Assembly: GCA_944391495.1 (NCBI GenBank)
Contig: CALXTU010000007.1
Location: forward strand, 1 to 43,096
Origin: an uncultured Alphaproteobacteria bacterium
GTDB taxonomy: Bacteria; Pseudomonadota; Alphaproteobacteria; RF32; CAG-239
DNA: 43,096 nt
Direction: 5' to 3'
Shown here: in pieces, positions 17,481 to 25,735 of the stretch
Layout: the number at the start of each line of letters is the position of its first letter
Numbering within the stretch: the stretch's first letter is position 1
Position numbers and translations under genes: made by a program
The notes under the pieces: model-generated
The model's database searches: none
The model's input: the letters and a program-made list of their open reading frames with translations, nothing else
Told to the model about the DNA's origin: nothing

Positions 17481-18107
17481 ATGACCATGACAATAAGCAA
17501 AAAAATTCTATCTGTTATCGGTGTAACGCTGGCTTTGGCGGCTTGCGGAACGCTTTACGGAACACCGGAAGATGATCTTCCCCGCTACAGCGAGCCGCGT
17601 TTTACGACCGAAACGCCGATTGAACTGCGCGTCAACAAAATCAACATCGTGTCGGAATTCACACCGAGTTTCACCCGTCCGCATGTTGAGCATCTGTTCC
17701 CGGTATCCATTGAAAAAACCGCCCGCCTGTGGGCCAAAGACCGCCTGAAAGCAGCGGATTTTTCATCACCTAAGATTGCCGAAGTCATTATTAAAGACGC
17801 TTCCGTTACCGAAGAACTGGAAGAAGGCGCCCAGATTTTTGAGCAGGATAAAGTCAAATACTCCGCCCGTCTGGTGGTTGCCGTCAAAGTAACCGATCCT
17901 TCAAGTCTGGCACAGGCCTCAACCGAGGTTGAAGCTTGGCGCAGTCTGACAATTCCGGCGGGAACCGATATCGCCGCCAAAGAAGCCTATTGGAACAGCA
18001 TGGTGCAAAAATTGTTTGATGATTTCAATGACCGGATGACCGCCAACATCTACCAGCATCTGAACGCTTTTGTCATCAATCAGGACATAACGCCGGTTTA
18101 TTACTAA
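17481..18107 (+). CDS. Putative lipoprotein, function unknown
   Basis: The 208-residue product starts with a lipoprotein signal (ISKKILSVIGVTLALAAC; lipid-modified Cys near residue 22). The mature part is soluble, mixed alpha/beta by composition, and ends in DDFNDRMTANIYQHLNAF, a plausible amphipathic helix. The conserved look of TPIELRVNKINIVSEFTPS suggests an outer-membrane-associated lipoprotein, but I recognise no named family. Its stop overlaps that of the convergent apaG by 4 bp. Confidence 0.7.
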   Translation: MTMTISKKILSVIGVTLALAACGTLYGTPEDDLPRYSEPRFTTETPIELRVNKINIVSEFTPSFTRPHVEHLFPVSIEKTARLWAKDRLKAADFSSPKIAEVIIKDASVTEELEEGAQIFEQDKVKYSARLVVAVKVTDPSSLAQASTEVEAWRSLTIPAGTDIAAKEAYWNSMVQKLFDDFNDRMTANIYQHLNAFVINQDITPVYY

Positions 18108-18517
18108 TTCAAAACTCTGTTTGCCGCCTGCCGGTCGGCCGATAAGCTGAAAGTCGGTACTTTAATGTTTTTATAGCCGTTTTGTCCGGCCGATTCGACC
18201 TTGCAGCTGCCGTAAAACACGGCGTTTTGCGCTTTAAGCGGCGCATAGGAAGTATATTCAAAATATTCCCCCGGCTCCAGCTCCGGCAGTTCGCCTTTAA
18301 ACCCGGCCGAGGAATCATTATAGCGGTTTCCGCGGTCGTCGGTAATATTCCAGTCCTTGCCGACCAGCCGGATTTTAGCGCCGGTATTATTTTCAATACA
18401 CAAATAATACCCCCACATATAACGGTTTTCGGCCTCTTCGGCCTCCATCAGCACCGGCCCCGCCGAAACGACGATTCCGTCTGTCTGCAAACTAACCAAA
18501 TCATCAGCAACGCTCAC
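18104..18517 (-). CDS. apaG: ApaG domain protein
   Basis: The 137 residues carry the ApaG/DUF525 immunoglobulin-like fold: YYLCIENNTGAKIRLVGKDW, ITDDRGNRY, then the diagnostic ELEPGEYFEYTSYAPL and the glycine-containing YGSCKV. ApaG domains bind pyrophosphate groups in some members; the cellular role is unclear. The start is GTG at 18517 with GAGG about 9 nt upstream. A C-terminal extension (VPTFSLSADRQAANRVLN) matches the usual family ending. Confidence 0.88.
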   Translation of the reverse strand: MSVADDLVSLQTDGIVVSAGPVLMEAEEAENRYMWGYYLCIENNTGAKIRLVGKDWNITDDRGNRYNDSSAGFKGELPELEPGEYFEYTSYAPLKAQNAVFYGSCKVESAGQNGYKNIKVPTFSLSADRQAANRVLN

Positions 18518-18730
18518 GTTTTCAGCCCTCTGCTCCAGGATTGTCGGATTCTTAACCTTTTGTTAACCGATATCCTAAAGCAGGCACCGACGAAAACAAG
18601 CCCGTTACGTTTTTATCCCCAGCCTTATCCCCTGAAAAAACATTTATGCCGCAATTCGCCGATTGTAAACGGTATCACTTCTTCTTCGCCCCGCTGACGC
18701 GGGGCATCAAAAATAGTTAAAGGGTTAAAA

Positions 18731-19486
18731 TTAATAAGCCACGGCACACCTGGCGTAATTGCTACTATTGGAAGCTTTCTTATTAGGGTTGCCCACATTG
18801 CCACTACTCAGATTCAGACCTAAGGCATTGCCACTGCTGTACTCGGTAGAAGACCAGTAGTAACCGCCGGTCGGAAGAGAGGGACTACCCAAAGATGCTA
18901 ATCCGGCATTAACTTTTGTTTTATTTTTATACAGTGTTTTTAATTCACTGGCGCTCGGCAAAAACCAACTGCCCTTGGGAAGACCGCCGTGAGTGAGCGT
19001 ATAACAAAGACCGGCGGCATAATCAGAAGATTCGCCCAATGCGGCAACAATCTTTTGCGTATTGCTCTTACCGTCGGTACCACAAGATGTATAATTAGTA
19101 TTTGTACAGTTAGTTAAGGCCGAGATATCGGTAGTGGATTTACTCCAAACAATATAATTTGCACCCGCACCATCAATGATGGCCAGGCGTTTTGAAGTAT
19201 CAAAGACCACGCCGACGGCAGTTTTACCGGACGGTGCTTCGTCATAACACTTGAGGTCATTATATAAAACCGAGCCGATTTGACATTCAGTTGAACTGTC
19301 GGCAATACAAAAAACTTTTGCATGGTCAGACGGACATTTGAGCGTTGCTTTACCGGAACAATCCGTTGCGGTCATCGTATAACCCATTTCTTCACAGGTG
19401 GGGAAAACAGGACAGGCTGCCTGTGCACCGGTTGCCAGCCACCACCCGATACAACCTGCACTCATTATTAACAGATATTTCCTCAT
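18731..19486 (-). CDS. Secreted Cys-module protein with Lcl_C/DUF1566-like C-terminal domain
   Basis: The 251-residue product has a signal peptide ending TGAQA. Next comes a cysteine-rich module (CPVFPTCEEMGY, then TDCSG, LKCP, VFC) that is also found in the proteins at 20976 and 42107. The C-terminal half shows the motif series of the Lcl_C/DUF1566 C-type-lectin-like fold: KGSWFLPSASELKTLY, YYWSSTEYSSGNALGL and NYARCAVAY. This suggests a surface or secreted binding protein. AAGGA lies 8 nt before the ATG. Upstream is a module with inverted repeats, a promoter-like sequence and a terminator-like hairpin (19514-19703). Confidence 0.75.
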   Translation of the reverse strand: MRKYLLIMSAGCIGWWLATGAQAACPVFPTCEEMGYTMTATDCSGKATLKCPSDHAKVFCIADSSTECQIGSVLYNDLKCYDEAPSGKTAVGVVFDTSKRLAIIDGAGANYIVWSKSTTDISALTNCTNTNYTSCGTDGKSNTQKIVAALGESSDYAAGLCYTLTHGGLPKGSWFLPSASELKTLYKNKTKVNAGLASLGSPSLPTGGYYWSSTEYSSGNALGLNLSSGNVGNPNKKASNSSNYARCAVAY

Positions 19487-19591
19487 CGCTTTTATCCTTT
19501 TCTCTGCCGCAGCAAAACGTTCGTTTATCTGCAGCCACAGGCATTGGAAAAAAAGCGAGATAAATCAGGGGAAAAGAAATTTGATGAGGAT

Positions 19592-19632
19592 AAAAAAGTG
19601 GCGGCAAAAAAAGGAACGTTTTTTTGCCACCA
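19592..19632 (-). terminator. Terminator-like hairpin at the site/core junction of copy B
   Basis: On the minus strand a 14-bp stem (seven A-T pairs plus a GC-rich part with one G-U) and a 6-nt loop are followed by six T. It lies between the flank promoter and the gene at 18731-19486. The T-run belongs to the core, so this terminator exists only in this core orientation. Confidence 0.5.
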
Positions 19633-19642
19633 TTAAATATAT

Positions 19643-19671
19643 TATATACCAGACATTGGTTAAAAAAGCAA
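19643..19671 (-). promoter_or_regulatory. Promoter-like sequence in the flank of copy B
   Basis: Minus-strand TTGCTT (19666-19671), 17 bp, TATATA (19643-19648); a perfect TATAAT overlaps it at 19641-19646. It points through the core toward the gene at 18731-19486. Confidence 0.5.
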
Positions 19672-19712
19672 TAATTTCATATTTACAAATCTTTATCAAA
19701 ATAAGCACTGTT

Positions 19713-20189
19713 TCTCAACATGACGGGACAGATTCTTCGTCGTTTCACGCCTTAGAATGACACATTCTATAATGTCATTCTGAGGGACGTATGTCCCGAA
19801 GAATCTCTGAGATGTTTCGCCTCCACTCAACATGACAATACAGGAAACTGTCATTCTGAGCTTGAGCCAAAGAATCTTTCTAAGGGACCGGGATTTTGCG
19901 CGTATCAGCCCCGGCAAGCCGGAATCAGGTCTGTCAGCCTTATCGCCGTTTTGTTTGCGGCATCTTGTCAAAGATGCCAAGTTACGGCGCCTGATATGCC
20001 GGCGCAGACGGGGCGTTAAAAGGAGCGCTTATCCCGGCGGCTTTTGGTTACTTTTGTCCGCACAAAAGTAACGTTAAATTGAGATGTTTCGTCGCCTTGC
20101 TCCTCAACATGACCGTAAAGGGCACTGTCATTCTGAGGGACAATAGTCCCGAAGAATCTCTTAGATGTTTCGCTCCGCTCAACATGACA
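19713..20189. repeat. Cluster of dispersed palindromic (REP/MITE-like) repeats
   Basis: Two nearly full copies of a repeat of about 64 bp, beginning TGTCATTCTGAGGGAC and ending CTCAACATGACA, lie at 19773-19837 and 20126-20189. Partial copies lie at 19713-19762 (opposite strand), 19850-19887 and 20081-20113. The ends are imperfect inverted repeats of each other, and an internal GGGAC/GTCCC hairpin is present. No transposase is present. This fills most of the gene-free stretch 19704-20285. Confidence 0.85.
20047..20072. repeat. Perfect 11-bp hairpin inside the repeat cluster
   Basis: GTTACTTTTGT (20047-20057) is the exact reverse complement of 20062-20072, with a CCGC loop. The segment 19890-20080 between repeat copies has several further short hairpins, for example GCATCTT/AAGATGC, and no convincing gene. 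Confidence 0.7.
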
Positions 20190-20229
20190 TACTCTATAAT
20201 GTCATTATGAAAAACAGGATTAAGAACAC

Positions 20230-20266
20230 AAAAACAGGCCTCTTTTGTTTAAAGAAGCCTGTTTTT
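20230..20266 (-). terminator. Intrinsic terminator of carD
   Basis: Ten-bp stem AAAAACAGGC (20230-20239) with 20257-20266, inner pairing near the loop, and T-run on the minus strand, 20 bp after the carD stop. Confidence 0.85.
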
Positions 20267-20285
20267 GCTTTGCCTTATACAAAAT

Positions 20286-20792
20286 TTATTTGCTCAAGAT
20301 ATCCAAAATCTTTTGCGTGGCATCAGCCGTTGAAATATTCTCAAACACCGCATATTCATTGGACAATCTGTCCAGGGCCTGCTCATAAATCTGTCTTTCG
20401 CTGTAAGACTGTTCGGCCAGATTTTCATTACGGTGCAAATCGCGAATAACTTCGGCAATGGCCACCGGATTGCCGGAATTGATTTTGCTCTCATATTCCT
20501 GCGCCCGTCTTGACCACATAACCTTTTTGACCTTTGCTTTGCCCTTGAGCGTATTCATCGCGTCGGCAATCGTTTCCGCGCTTGAAATTTTGCGCAAACC
20601 GGCCGTCGCCGCTTTAGCCATCGGAACCCGCAGTGTCATTTTGTCTTTGTCAAAATTAACCACAATTAATTCCAGCTCGGTTCCGGCAACCGTCTGCTTG
20701 GTCACATCCGCAACTTTACCCACGCCGTGCGCCGGATAAACGACATATTCACCGGTAACATACGGATTTTTTACAGATATTTTTTTATTCAT
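20286..20792 (-). CDS. carD: CarD family transcriptional regulator
   Basis: The 168-residue protein has the N-terminal RNA-polymerase-interacting Tudor-like domain (YVVYPAHGVGKVADV, then VPMAKAATAGLRKI) and the C-terminal helical DNA-binding domain (VMWSRRAQEYESKINSGN, VIRDLHRNE). In bacteria CarD/CdnL stabilises open promoter complexes, often at rRNA genes. It is monocistronic, with its own promoter (20866-20895) and terminator (20230-20266). Confidence 0.94.
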   Translation of the reverse strand: MNKKISVKNPYVTGEYVVYPAHGVGKVADVTKQTVAGTELELIVVNFDKDKMTLRVPMAKAATAGLRKISSAETIADAMNTLKGKAKVKKVMWSRRAQEYESKINSGNPVAIAEVIRDLHRNENLAEQSYSERQIYEQALDRLSNEYAVFENISTADATQKILDILSK

Positions 20793-20865
20793 ATTTTCCT
20801 GCCCGTTATTAATTTAGGTTGTTTTTTCTCTTTGCGAGTGCTAACATACCACAAAATCGGGTTTA

Positions 20866-20895
20866 AATCTAGTCAAAAAACGCATATTTTGTCAA
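20866..20895 (-). promoter_or_regulatory. Sigma-70 promoter of carD
   Basis: Minus-strand TTGACA (20890-20895, perfect), 18-bp spacer, TAGATT (20866-20871). The predicted leader is about 65 nt. Confidence 0.5.
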
Positions 20896-20975
20896 AAAAA
20901 TTTTTAACCCTATGTTAATGATAGTTTTTTAAAATAATGACAACTTGGGCAGTTTTATTTGTAAGAGAAACCAAA

Positions 20976-22718
20976 ATGTTTAACATTCGCAAGTCATTTT
21001 TACTGAGTCTTCTCGTCATCGCGGCGCCGGCCTATGCTTCGGTTGCGCCGGAATATGCCACCAACACCTACACCGAACACAAGCTGACCCGCTCGGAAAA
21101 AAAATGCATCGACGAAGGTTATAAAATCACTTACGCCAACTGCAACAACCAAACGGCTCCGGCAGATCGCTGCCCTTATCATGATGCCTATTACCGCAGT
21201 TGTTCCCAGGAACAATGGTGCCGCAACAACAACTATACTTTTTTGGCCGATGACTGCAAACTGCCGACCTACCCGACCAAAATGTGTGACAACAAATACC
21301 CGATGTACCGCGCCTGTCAGGAAGATATCGACAAAGCCTGCCGTGATGCCGGCTACAAATCAAAAGATGAGTGTCAGCTGACGGACAAACGCTGCCCCTA
21401 CAACTCCGATTACGGCAAATGCTGCGACAGCTGCCCTGATTTTGAATACGAAATTGACAATATTCCTGTCGGCTATATCGCTGACGGTGAGACCTGCACA
21501 ACCTGCGACGGTACTGTCAAAACCAATGTCATTGAGGCACCCTGCGACGGTTATATGTCTTGCCGCCACGGCCCGTTGTCACCGCAGACGCCGTCTTGCC
21601 AAAAAGGCACCCAAATGCTGTATACCGCCTGCAAAACGGCCGAGATGGTCTGCAAAGAAAAAGGATTCCTTTATTCCTCCTGCCAAACCAGCGAAGACGC
21701 GGAAGACTGCCCCGAACAGCCGTCATTTAAAAAATGCACCGTCAATTGCCGCAAACTGGCCGTTGAAACTTTTCCCGAGGCCGATATTGTTGCCGAAGAC
21801 GCGGTTGATCCGGTATTTGACTTATCCAAAAAACAACTTCGCTCCTTATACGGCGAAATATCCAGCAGTTGCGTTTCCGGCGTGCGTCCCGAAATTACCC
21901 TGAATATCAACAACACCTCTTTGGAAATGTATTCCGAACTCTTCAATCGCGATATTGACAACGTCAACTTTATTTTGAACTTTGAAACCGCCGCAACGCT
22001 GCCGATCAACGGGGTTTTGAACAATGTTCGCATTACCGTAACCGGCAATGCCCCTGATACGCCGTTTGAAGCGCAAAATATGAAAATCAACGGCACCGTC
22101 AGCCTGATAAATGTCGCCAATGTCCGCGCCGATATTGATATCGCCGATAACGCCAAATTTATCACCACCGGCAACGTAACCGGCAACATTAATGTCGGCA
22201 AAGATGCCTCTTTAGGCTTAAAGGGCAACCTGATCGGAACCCTTAAGAGCCGCCCGTTCAGCGAAATTTTTATTAAAGGCATTATCAAATTCAAAGACAA
22301 CGCCAACAACAGCCTTGATACGGAGAGCATCGTCTTCGGCTGCAGTTCTCAGGCCAAAATCGTCGGCGGCATCATTGCCGAGACCGCCAATGTCGTCGTC
22401 AAACAGCGCGCCGTCCTGGATACGCCCTACATCAAGCTTGTATCAACCAGCAACAATCCCGATCTTCCGAATACGTTAAGCAGTATCCATCTGCAACGTT
22501 ATTCAAAGCTGGTAAGCATTTATGACAATACCGAATACCCGCTGGCTGAAAACAGCAACGTCAACTGTGATGACAAATATGTCCGCCATCTGGGATCATC
22601 GGTTAATACCGAAGAGCAGACCGCCTCTTTGGAACCCTCAAACCTGATGGAAGACAAATGGCAGTGCCGTTCGTTGACTCGCGCTCAGTTGGAATGTGAT
22701 CCGGCTGCCGAAAACTAA
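20976..22718 (+). CDS. Secreted cysteine-rich repeat protein with beta-helix-like C-terminus
   Basis: The 580-residue product starts with a signal peptide (MFNIRKSFLLSLLVIAAPAYA). Residues about 25-260 hold four or more copies of a cysteine module of the form GY-x-C-x-(K/R)CP-x-C, for example AGYKSKDECQLTDKRCP. The C-terminal 300 residues are Asn/Thr/Ile-rich with short strand-like repeats (NGTVSLINV, NVTGNINVGKDASLGLKG), as in right-handed beta-helix adhesins. This is likely an exported surface protein; no named family was recognised. An in-frame ATG at 20937 would put 13 residues before the signal peptide and is rejected. Convergent 4-bp overlap with the next gene. Confidence 0.75.
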   Translation: MFNIRKSFLLSLLVIAAPAYASVAPEYATNTYTEHKLTRSEKKCIDEGYKITYANCNNQTAPADRCPYHDAYYRSCSQEQWCRNNNYTFLADDCKLPTYPTKMCDNKYPMYRACQEDIDKACRDAGYKSKDECQLTDKRCPYNSDYGKCCDSCPDFEYEIDNIPVGYIADGETCTTCDGTVKTNVIEAPCDGYMSCRHGPLSPQTPSCQKGTQMLYTACKTAEMVCKEKGFLYSSCQTSEDAEDCPEQPSFKKCTVNCRKLAVETFPEADIVAEDAVDPVFDLSKKQLRSLYGEISSSCVSGVRPEITLNINNTSLEMYSELFNRDIDNVNFILNFETAATLPINGVLNNVRITVTGNAPDTPFEAQNMKINGTVSLINVANVRADIDIADNAKFITTGNVTGNINVGKDASLGLKGNLIGTLKSRPFSEIFIKGIIKFKDNANNSLDTESIVFGCSSQAKIVGGIIAETANVVVKQRAVLDTPYIKLVSTSNNPDLPNTLSSIHLQRYSKLVSIYDNTEYPLAENSNVNCDDKYVRHLGSSVNTEEQTASLEPSNLMEDKWQCRSLTRAQLECDPAAEN

Positions 22719-23209
22719 TCGTTAACATTAGGCGAATAAATGGTCTGCGGATCGGCAGAATTCCCCATAACGCCGATATCCTGTTCAGGATATGACTGAA
22801 TATCATAGATCCGGCCGTCGGCCTCCATCAGCGTATTTTGAAAATCTTTACCGAGTTCCTGTGCCTCAGCCGGCAAATCTCCCTGATTCAACGCCGGAGC
22901 CGTCGTCTGTCCGGTTTCGGACGGCGGATTCGCCTCCGTCGGATCTGCAGACGGTGTCGTTTTTTCCGTCCCGTCCTGAATATCAAAAACCTGCGGCGGC
23001 GTATAGTCAACCGCTATCGGATCGCCCAGCGGATTCGGCGCATCTTTCGGCTGCTCGACGACAAAAGTATTTTGCCCGCCGTCAGGCGTTGCCGCAGCCC
23101 CGAAAACAACCGTCGGCGCCGCATTGTTCTCAGCCGGTTCCTGAGCCCGGATAAAAGCCGTCCACACCAGAATACCACCCAACACCGGCAGCAAAATTCC
23201 TATTTTCAT
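22715..23209 (-). CDS. Secreted proline-rich protein, function unknown
   Basis: The 164-residue product has a signal peptide or N-terminal anchor (MKIGILLPVLGGILVWTAFIRAQE) and a low-complexity, Pro/Thr/Glu-rich body without cysteines. It could be a periplasmic linker or spacer protein. The ATG at 23209 is favoured by GGAGG 5 nt upstream; a GTG one codon earlier is possible. Its stop overlaps that of the cysteine-rich protein gene by 4 bp. Confidence 0.6.
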   Translation of the reverse strand: MKIGILLPVLGGILVWTAFIRAQEPAENNAAPTVVFGAAATPDGGQNTFVVEQPKDAPNPLGDPIAVDYTPPQVFDIQDGTEKTTPSADPTEANPPSETGQTTAPALNQGDLPAEAQELGKDFQNTLMEADGRIYDIQSYPEQDIGVMGNSADPQTIYSPNVND

Positions 23210-23345
23210 CACAGCCTCCGTAAAACAGATATTTGTTTTACCTGCAATATAAGAACTTTTACCGCATAATCCAACGCCGACAAAAAAATTTAGTGATTTT
23301 TAAGATGTTTTGTGTTATCATAAAATGGTTAAAAGGAGAAAAAAT

Positions 23346-23519
23346 ATGGCTGAAATCGGTGCAATAAGTTCTTATGCTTTGGCAATGCAACAATTGCAGC
23401 TGAACATCATCAAGCAAAATGCCGAAATGCAACAGCAGGTTGCGGAAATTCTTTTGAATCCGGACCGCATGGTTGCAACCTCAACCGACAAAGGCACCGC
23501 GGTTGATTTCAACGTTTAG
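23346..23519 (+). CDS. 57-residue protein, weakly YjfB-like
   Basis: AAAGGAG lies 8 nt before an ATG opening a 57-codon frame. The product is a single amphipathic helix rich in Gln, Ala and Met (YALAMQQLQLNIIKQNAEMQ) with a short tail. The layout is reminiscent of the small YjfB putative motility proteins, but the similarity is weak and no motility genes are present. A frame extended upstream to 23310 is rejected because of the ribosome-binding site. Convergent 4-bp overlap with the next gene. Confidence 0.6.
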   Translation: MAEIGAISSYALAMQQLQLNIIKQNAEMQQQVAEILLNPDRMVATSTDKGTAVDFNV

Positions 23520-23836
23520 AAAATACTGAACATCGTTACAAAAGACATTGATAAAACAAACGCTATAAAATAGCGGACAAAATTCCATACGATACGTCCG
23601 ATCGTAGCCGGCCAGTCAACATCTATACCGCCCTCTTTATAAATTTTGGCAAATATCAGCGTATATCCGGCCGCTATAAAAGCAACCGCACCGTAAAAAT
23701 GAAAATCCCCGAACAAATCGGCAATGGCCTCCGGCGTCATTTTAATTATGGCATAAAAACCGGAAATCACCCCTAAAAGTACAAGGGGGCTAAAAATAAC
23801 CCCCGACGTAAACAATGCAATCAAACCCTTAAACAT
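23516..23836 (-). CDS. Small membrane protein, function unknown
   Basis: The 106-residue product has three probable transmembrane segments: LIALFTSGVIFSPLVLLGVI near the N-terminus, AVAFIAAGYTLIFA in the middle, and YFIAFVLSMSFVTMF at the C-terminus. It follows the 23845-24051 gene by 8 bp, with GGAG of that gene's last codons acting as ribosome-binding site, so the two are probably coupled. No family recognised. Confidence 0.6.
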   Translation of the reverse strand: MFKGLIALFTSGVIFSPLVLLGVISGFYAIIKMTPEAIADLFGDFHFYGAVAFIAAGYTLIFAKIYKEGGIDVDWPATIGRIVWNFVRYFIAFVLSMSFVTMFSIF

Positions 23837-23844
23837 TAAGACGT

Positions 23845-24051
23845 TTACTCCGTCCAGATTCGGCGGCTTAAATACCGGGTTTCACCCTTTACCGGCGCTG
23901 CCGGCCATACGCAGCGCGTTGTTCCTGCTGCCCGGGTATTTTCGGCAATTTTAGCTCTTTGCGCCAGCAAAGCCGCAATCCCCCGGCTCTGTATCCGCGG
24001 ATTTTTGTCCCGGCTCCAGTCAAACAACGCTTTTTCAATTTTCTGCCGCAT
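23845..24051 (-). CDS. Small basic protein, function unknown
   Basis: The 68-residue product is rich in Arg and Ala (RQKIEKALFDWSRDKNPRIQ, then GIAALLAQRAKIAENTR). AAGGAAG lies 7 nt before the ATG. It lies 73 bp downstream of glmM on the same strand and 8 bp before a small membrane protein gene. No homologous family recognised. Confidence 0.5.
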   Translation of the reverse strand: MRQKIEKALFDWSRDKNPRIQSRGIAALLAQRAKIAENTRAAGTTRCVWPAAPVKGETRYLSRRIWTE

Positions 24052-24124
24052 GTGTCAACTTCCTTTTTGGTTAAATATAATTAGAGAATAGGCTCTAAAA
24101 GTAAATAAAGTATTAATATTAGAT

Positions 24125-25483
24125 TTATGCACCGCGGCACAAATTTTCAATCTTTTGCCATAATTCCCGGCCGTATTCTTTAACTTTGCCCTCGTCATCG
24201 CCGCAAACCCACACCCTGATTTTCGGCTCGGTTCCGGACGGGTGAATAACCACCCGGCCATGCCCGGCCATATTCTTTCCGAGTTCGGCGGCCAACACCT
24301 GCAATTCGGAGTTTGCAGCCACTTGTTTAACCTGCTCCGTACTGGCGGCTTTATAGTTTTCAAAAAACAAAAAATCTTCCTTAAACAGCGGAAAAATTTC
24401 CGAGGCCTTTTTGCCGGCCGCCGCAATTCCCTGCAACACTTTCAGTGCCACCATCATGGCATCGCCGGATTTGGCATAGTCCAGCAGCACGATATGTCCG
24501 GATTCTTCACCGCCGCAGATACCGCCTGTTTCCTTCAGTTTTGCAATCACGTGGCGTTCCCCCACCGCGGTAATAAAATATTCAAGCCCAAGTTCGTTTC
24601 TGATATAGCGTTCCAACCCCGTATTGGACAATTTGGTTGACACCACCGGCCGGAATTTGTTTTCGCCTCTTTCCTGCAGATATTTGGCCAAAAAAGCAAT
24701 CAGCTGGTCACTTTTTACCAACACGCCTTTTTCATCGCAGATTTTAATCCGGTCACCGTCGCCGTCCACCGCGATTCCCAAATCCGCGTGTTGTTTTTGC
24801 ACCGCCTCAAACAAAGATTCGGGATGCTGCGAACCGCAATCACGGTTAATATTAAAACCGTCCGGCGCCGTGCCGAGGCAGACGACCTCCGCTCCGAGCT
24901 GCCGCAAGACCTCCGGCAATATCTCGCTGAAACAACCGTTGGCACAATCAACCGCAATTTTCATGCCCTTAAGGCTGATACCGCCTGCAAAAATATCAAG
25001 CGCGATTTTTTGATAACGTAACCGCGCGGTTGTATCATCACTCACCCGTCCGAGACAATCTTTGTCAAAAGAAAAGGAATTTTGTTCAATAAGCTTTTCC
25101 AACGCCGCGGTTTCATCATCGGAAAATTTGTTGCCGTCAGCGGCAATCAGCTTAATACCGTTGTCATAATAAGGATTATGCGAAGCGGTAATCATCACCG
25201 CCATATCAACCCCCAGACTGTCGACCAGCGTCGTCACCGCCGGCGTCGGAATAACCCCGAGCCGCACCACGTCAACACCTTTGGCGGTAAAGCCTGCCGT
25301 CAACGCCGCCTCCAGCATATCGCCGGAAATCCTGGTATCTTTGGCGATAGCGACTTTCCGCTGCCTTGTACAAATCAGCTCTGCCGCCGCATACCCGAGT
25401 TTAAGCGCAAAGTCCGCCGTCATCGGAAATTCATTGGCCACGCCTCTGACGCCGTCTGTTCCGAACCATTTGTTTTTTGCCAT
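24125..25483 (-). CDS. glmM: Phosphoglucosamine mutase
   Basis: Converts glucosamine-6-phosphate to glucosamine-1-phosphate on the way to UDP-GlcNAc for peptidoglycan and lipopolysaccharide. The 452 residues are full length. Motifs in order: KWFGTDGVRG at the N-terminus, the phosphoserine loop TASHNPYYDNGIK near residue 100, the metal-binding AVDGDGDRIK near 240, GEESGH near 325, and the phosphate-binding HPSGTEPKIRV near 410. AAGGAAT lies upstream of the ATG. The frequent neighbours ftsH and folP are not present. Confidence 0.97.
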   Translation of the reverse strand: MAKNKWFGTDGVRGVANEFPMTADFALKLGYAAAELICTRQRKVAIAKDTRISGDMLEAALTAGFTAKGVDVVRLGVIPTPAVTTLVDSLGVDMAVMITASHNPYYDNGIKLIAADGNKFSDDETAALEKLIEQNSFSFDKDCLGRVSDDTTARLRYQKIALDIFAGGISLKGMKIAVDCANGCFSEILPEVLRQLGAEVVCLGTAPDGFNINRDCGSQHPESLFEAVQKQHADLGIAVDGDGDRIKICDEKGVLVKSDQLIAFLAKYLQERGENKFRPVVSTKLSNTGLERYIRNELGLEYFITAVGERHVIAKLKETGGICGGEESGHIVLLDYAKSGDAMMVALKVLQGIAAAGKKASEIFPLFKEDFLFFENYKAASTEQVKQVAANSELQVLAAELGKNMAGHGRVVIHPSGTEPKIRVWVCGDDEGKVKEYGRELWQKIENLCRGA

Positions 25484-25654
25484 AGTCTTTATTCCTTATA
25501 CCGGTTTTATTTTACGTCAGTTTACCCTGCCAGATGGCAAATACCAAGCAAAATATGCCTGTTATCCGCCGCCCGCGGCAACGGATTTAACGCCGATAAA
25601 TATTTTCTGTTGACTTTAACTGCCGCCTCGGTTATAAAATTTTCCGAAATCAAC

Positions 25655-25730
25655 GCCGACTTAGCTCAGTTGGTAGAGCTACTGATTTGTAATCAGTGGG
25701 TCGGGGGTTCGAGTCCCTCAGTCGGCACCA
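25655..25730 (+). tRNA. tRNA-Thr (anticodon TGT)
   Basis: Complete 76-nt cloverleaf: acceptor stem GCCGACT/AGTCGGC, D arm with TTAGCTCAGTTGGTAGAG, anticodon stem ACTGA/TCAGT with loop TTTGTAA (anticodon TGT, reading ACA), T arm with GGTTCGAGTCC, discriminator A and an encoded CCA end. Confidence 0.97.
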
Positions 25731-25735
25731 TTCTT

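Larger units (their letters stand above)
19514..19703. promoter_or_regulatory. Putative invertible regulatory module, copy B
   Basis: Site copies in opposite orientation lie at 19514-19532 and 19603-19628 (core AAAACGTTCSTTT), enclosing a core of about 70 bp. A conserved flank follows at 19626-19703. The flank matches 41951-42026 almost base for base and in the same orientation, but the core is the reverse complement of the core at 41857-41928. The interval from the gene start at 19486 to about 19712 contains nothing else. Confidence 0.7.

Noticed and set aside
18660..18720. GCCCCGC/GCGGGGC hairpin near 18692-18709 as terminator of the 18731-19486 gene
   Set aside because: No T-run follows the stem on either strand, so it is a hairpin of unknown role and not a clear terminator.
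19580..19760. Small plus-strand frame starting ATGAGGATAAAAAAG that reads through the site and flank of copy B
   Set aside because: Copy A has a one-base indel in the flank and loses the frame, while the promoter hexamers are kept. Conservation looks like non-coding DNA.
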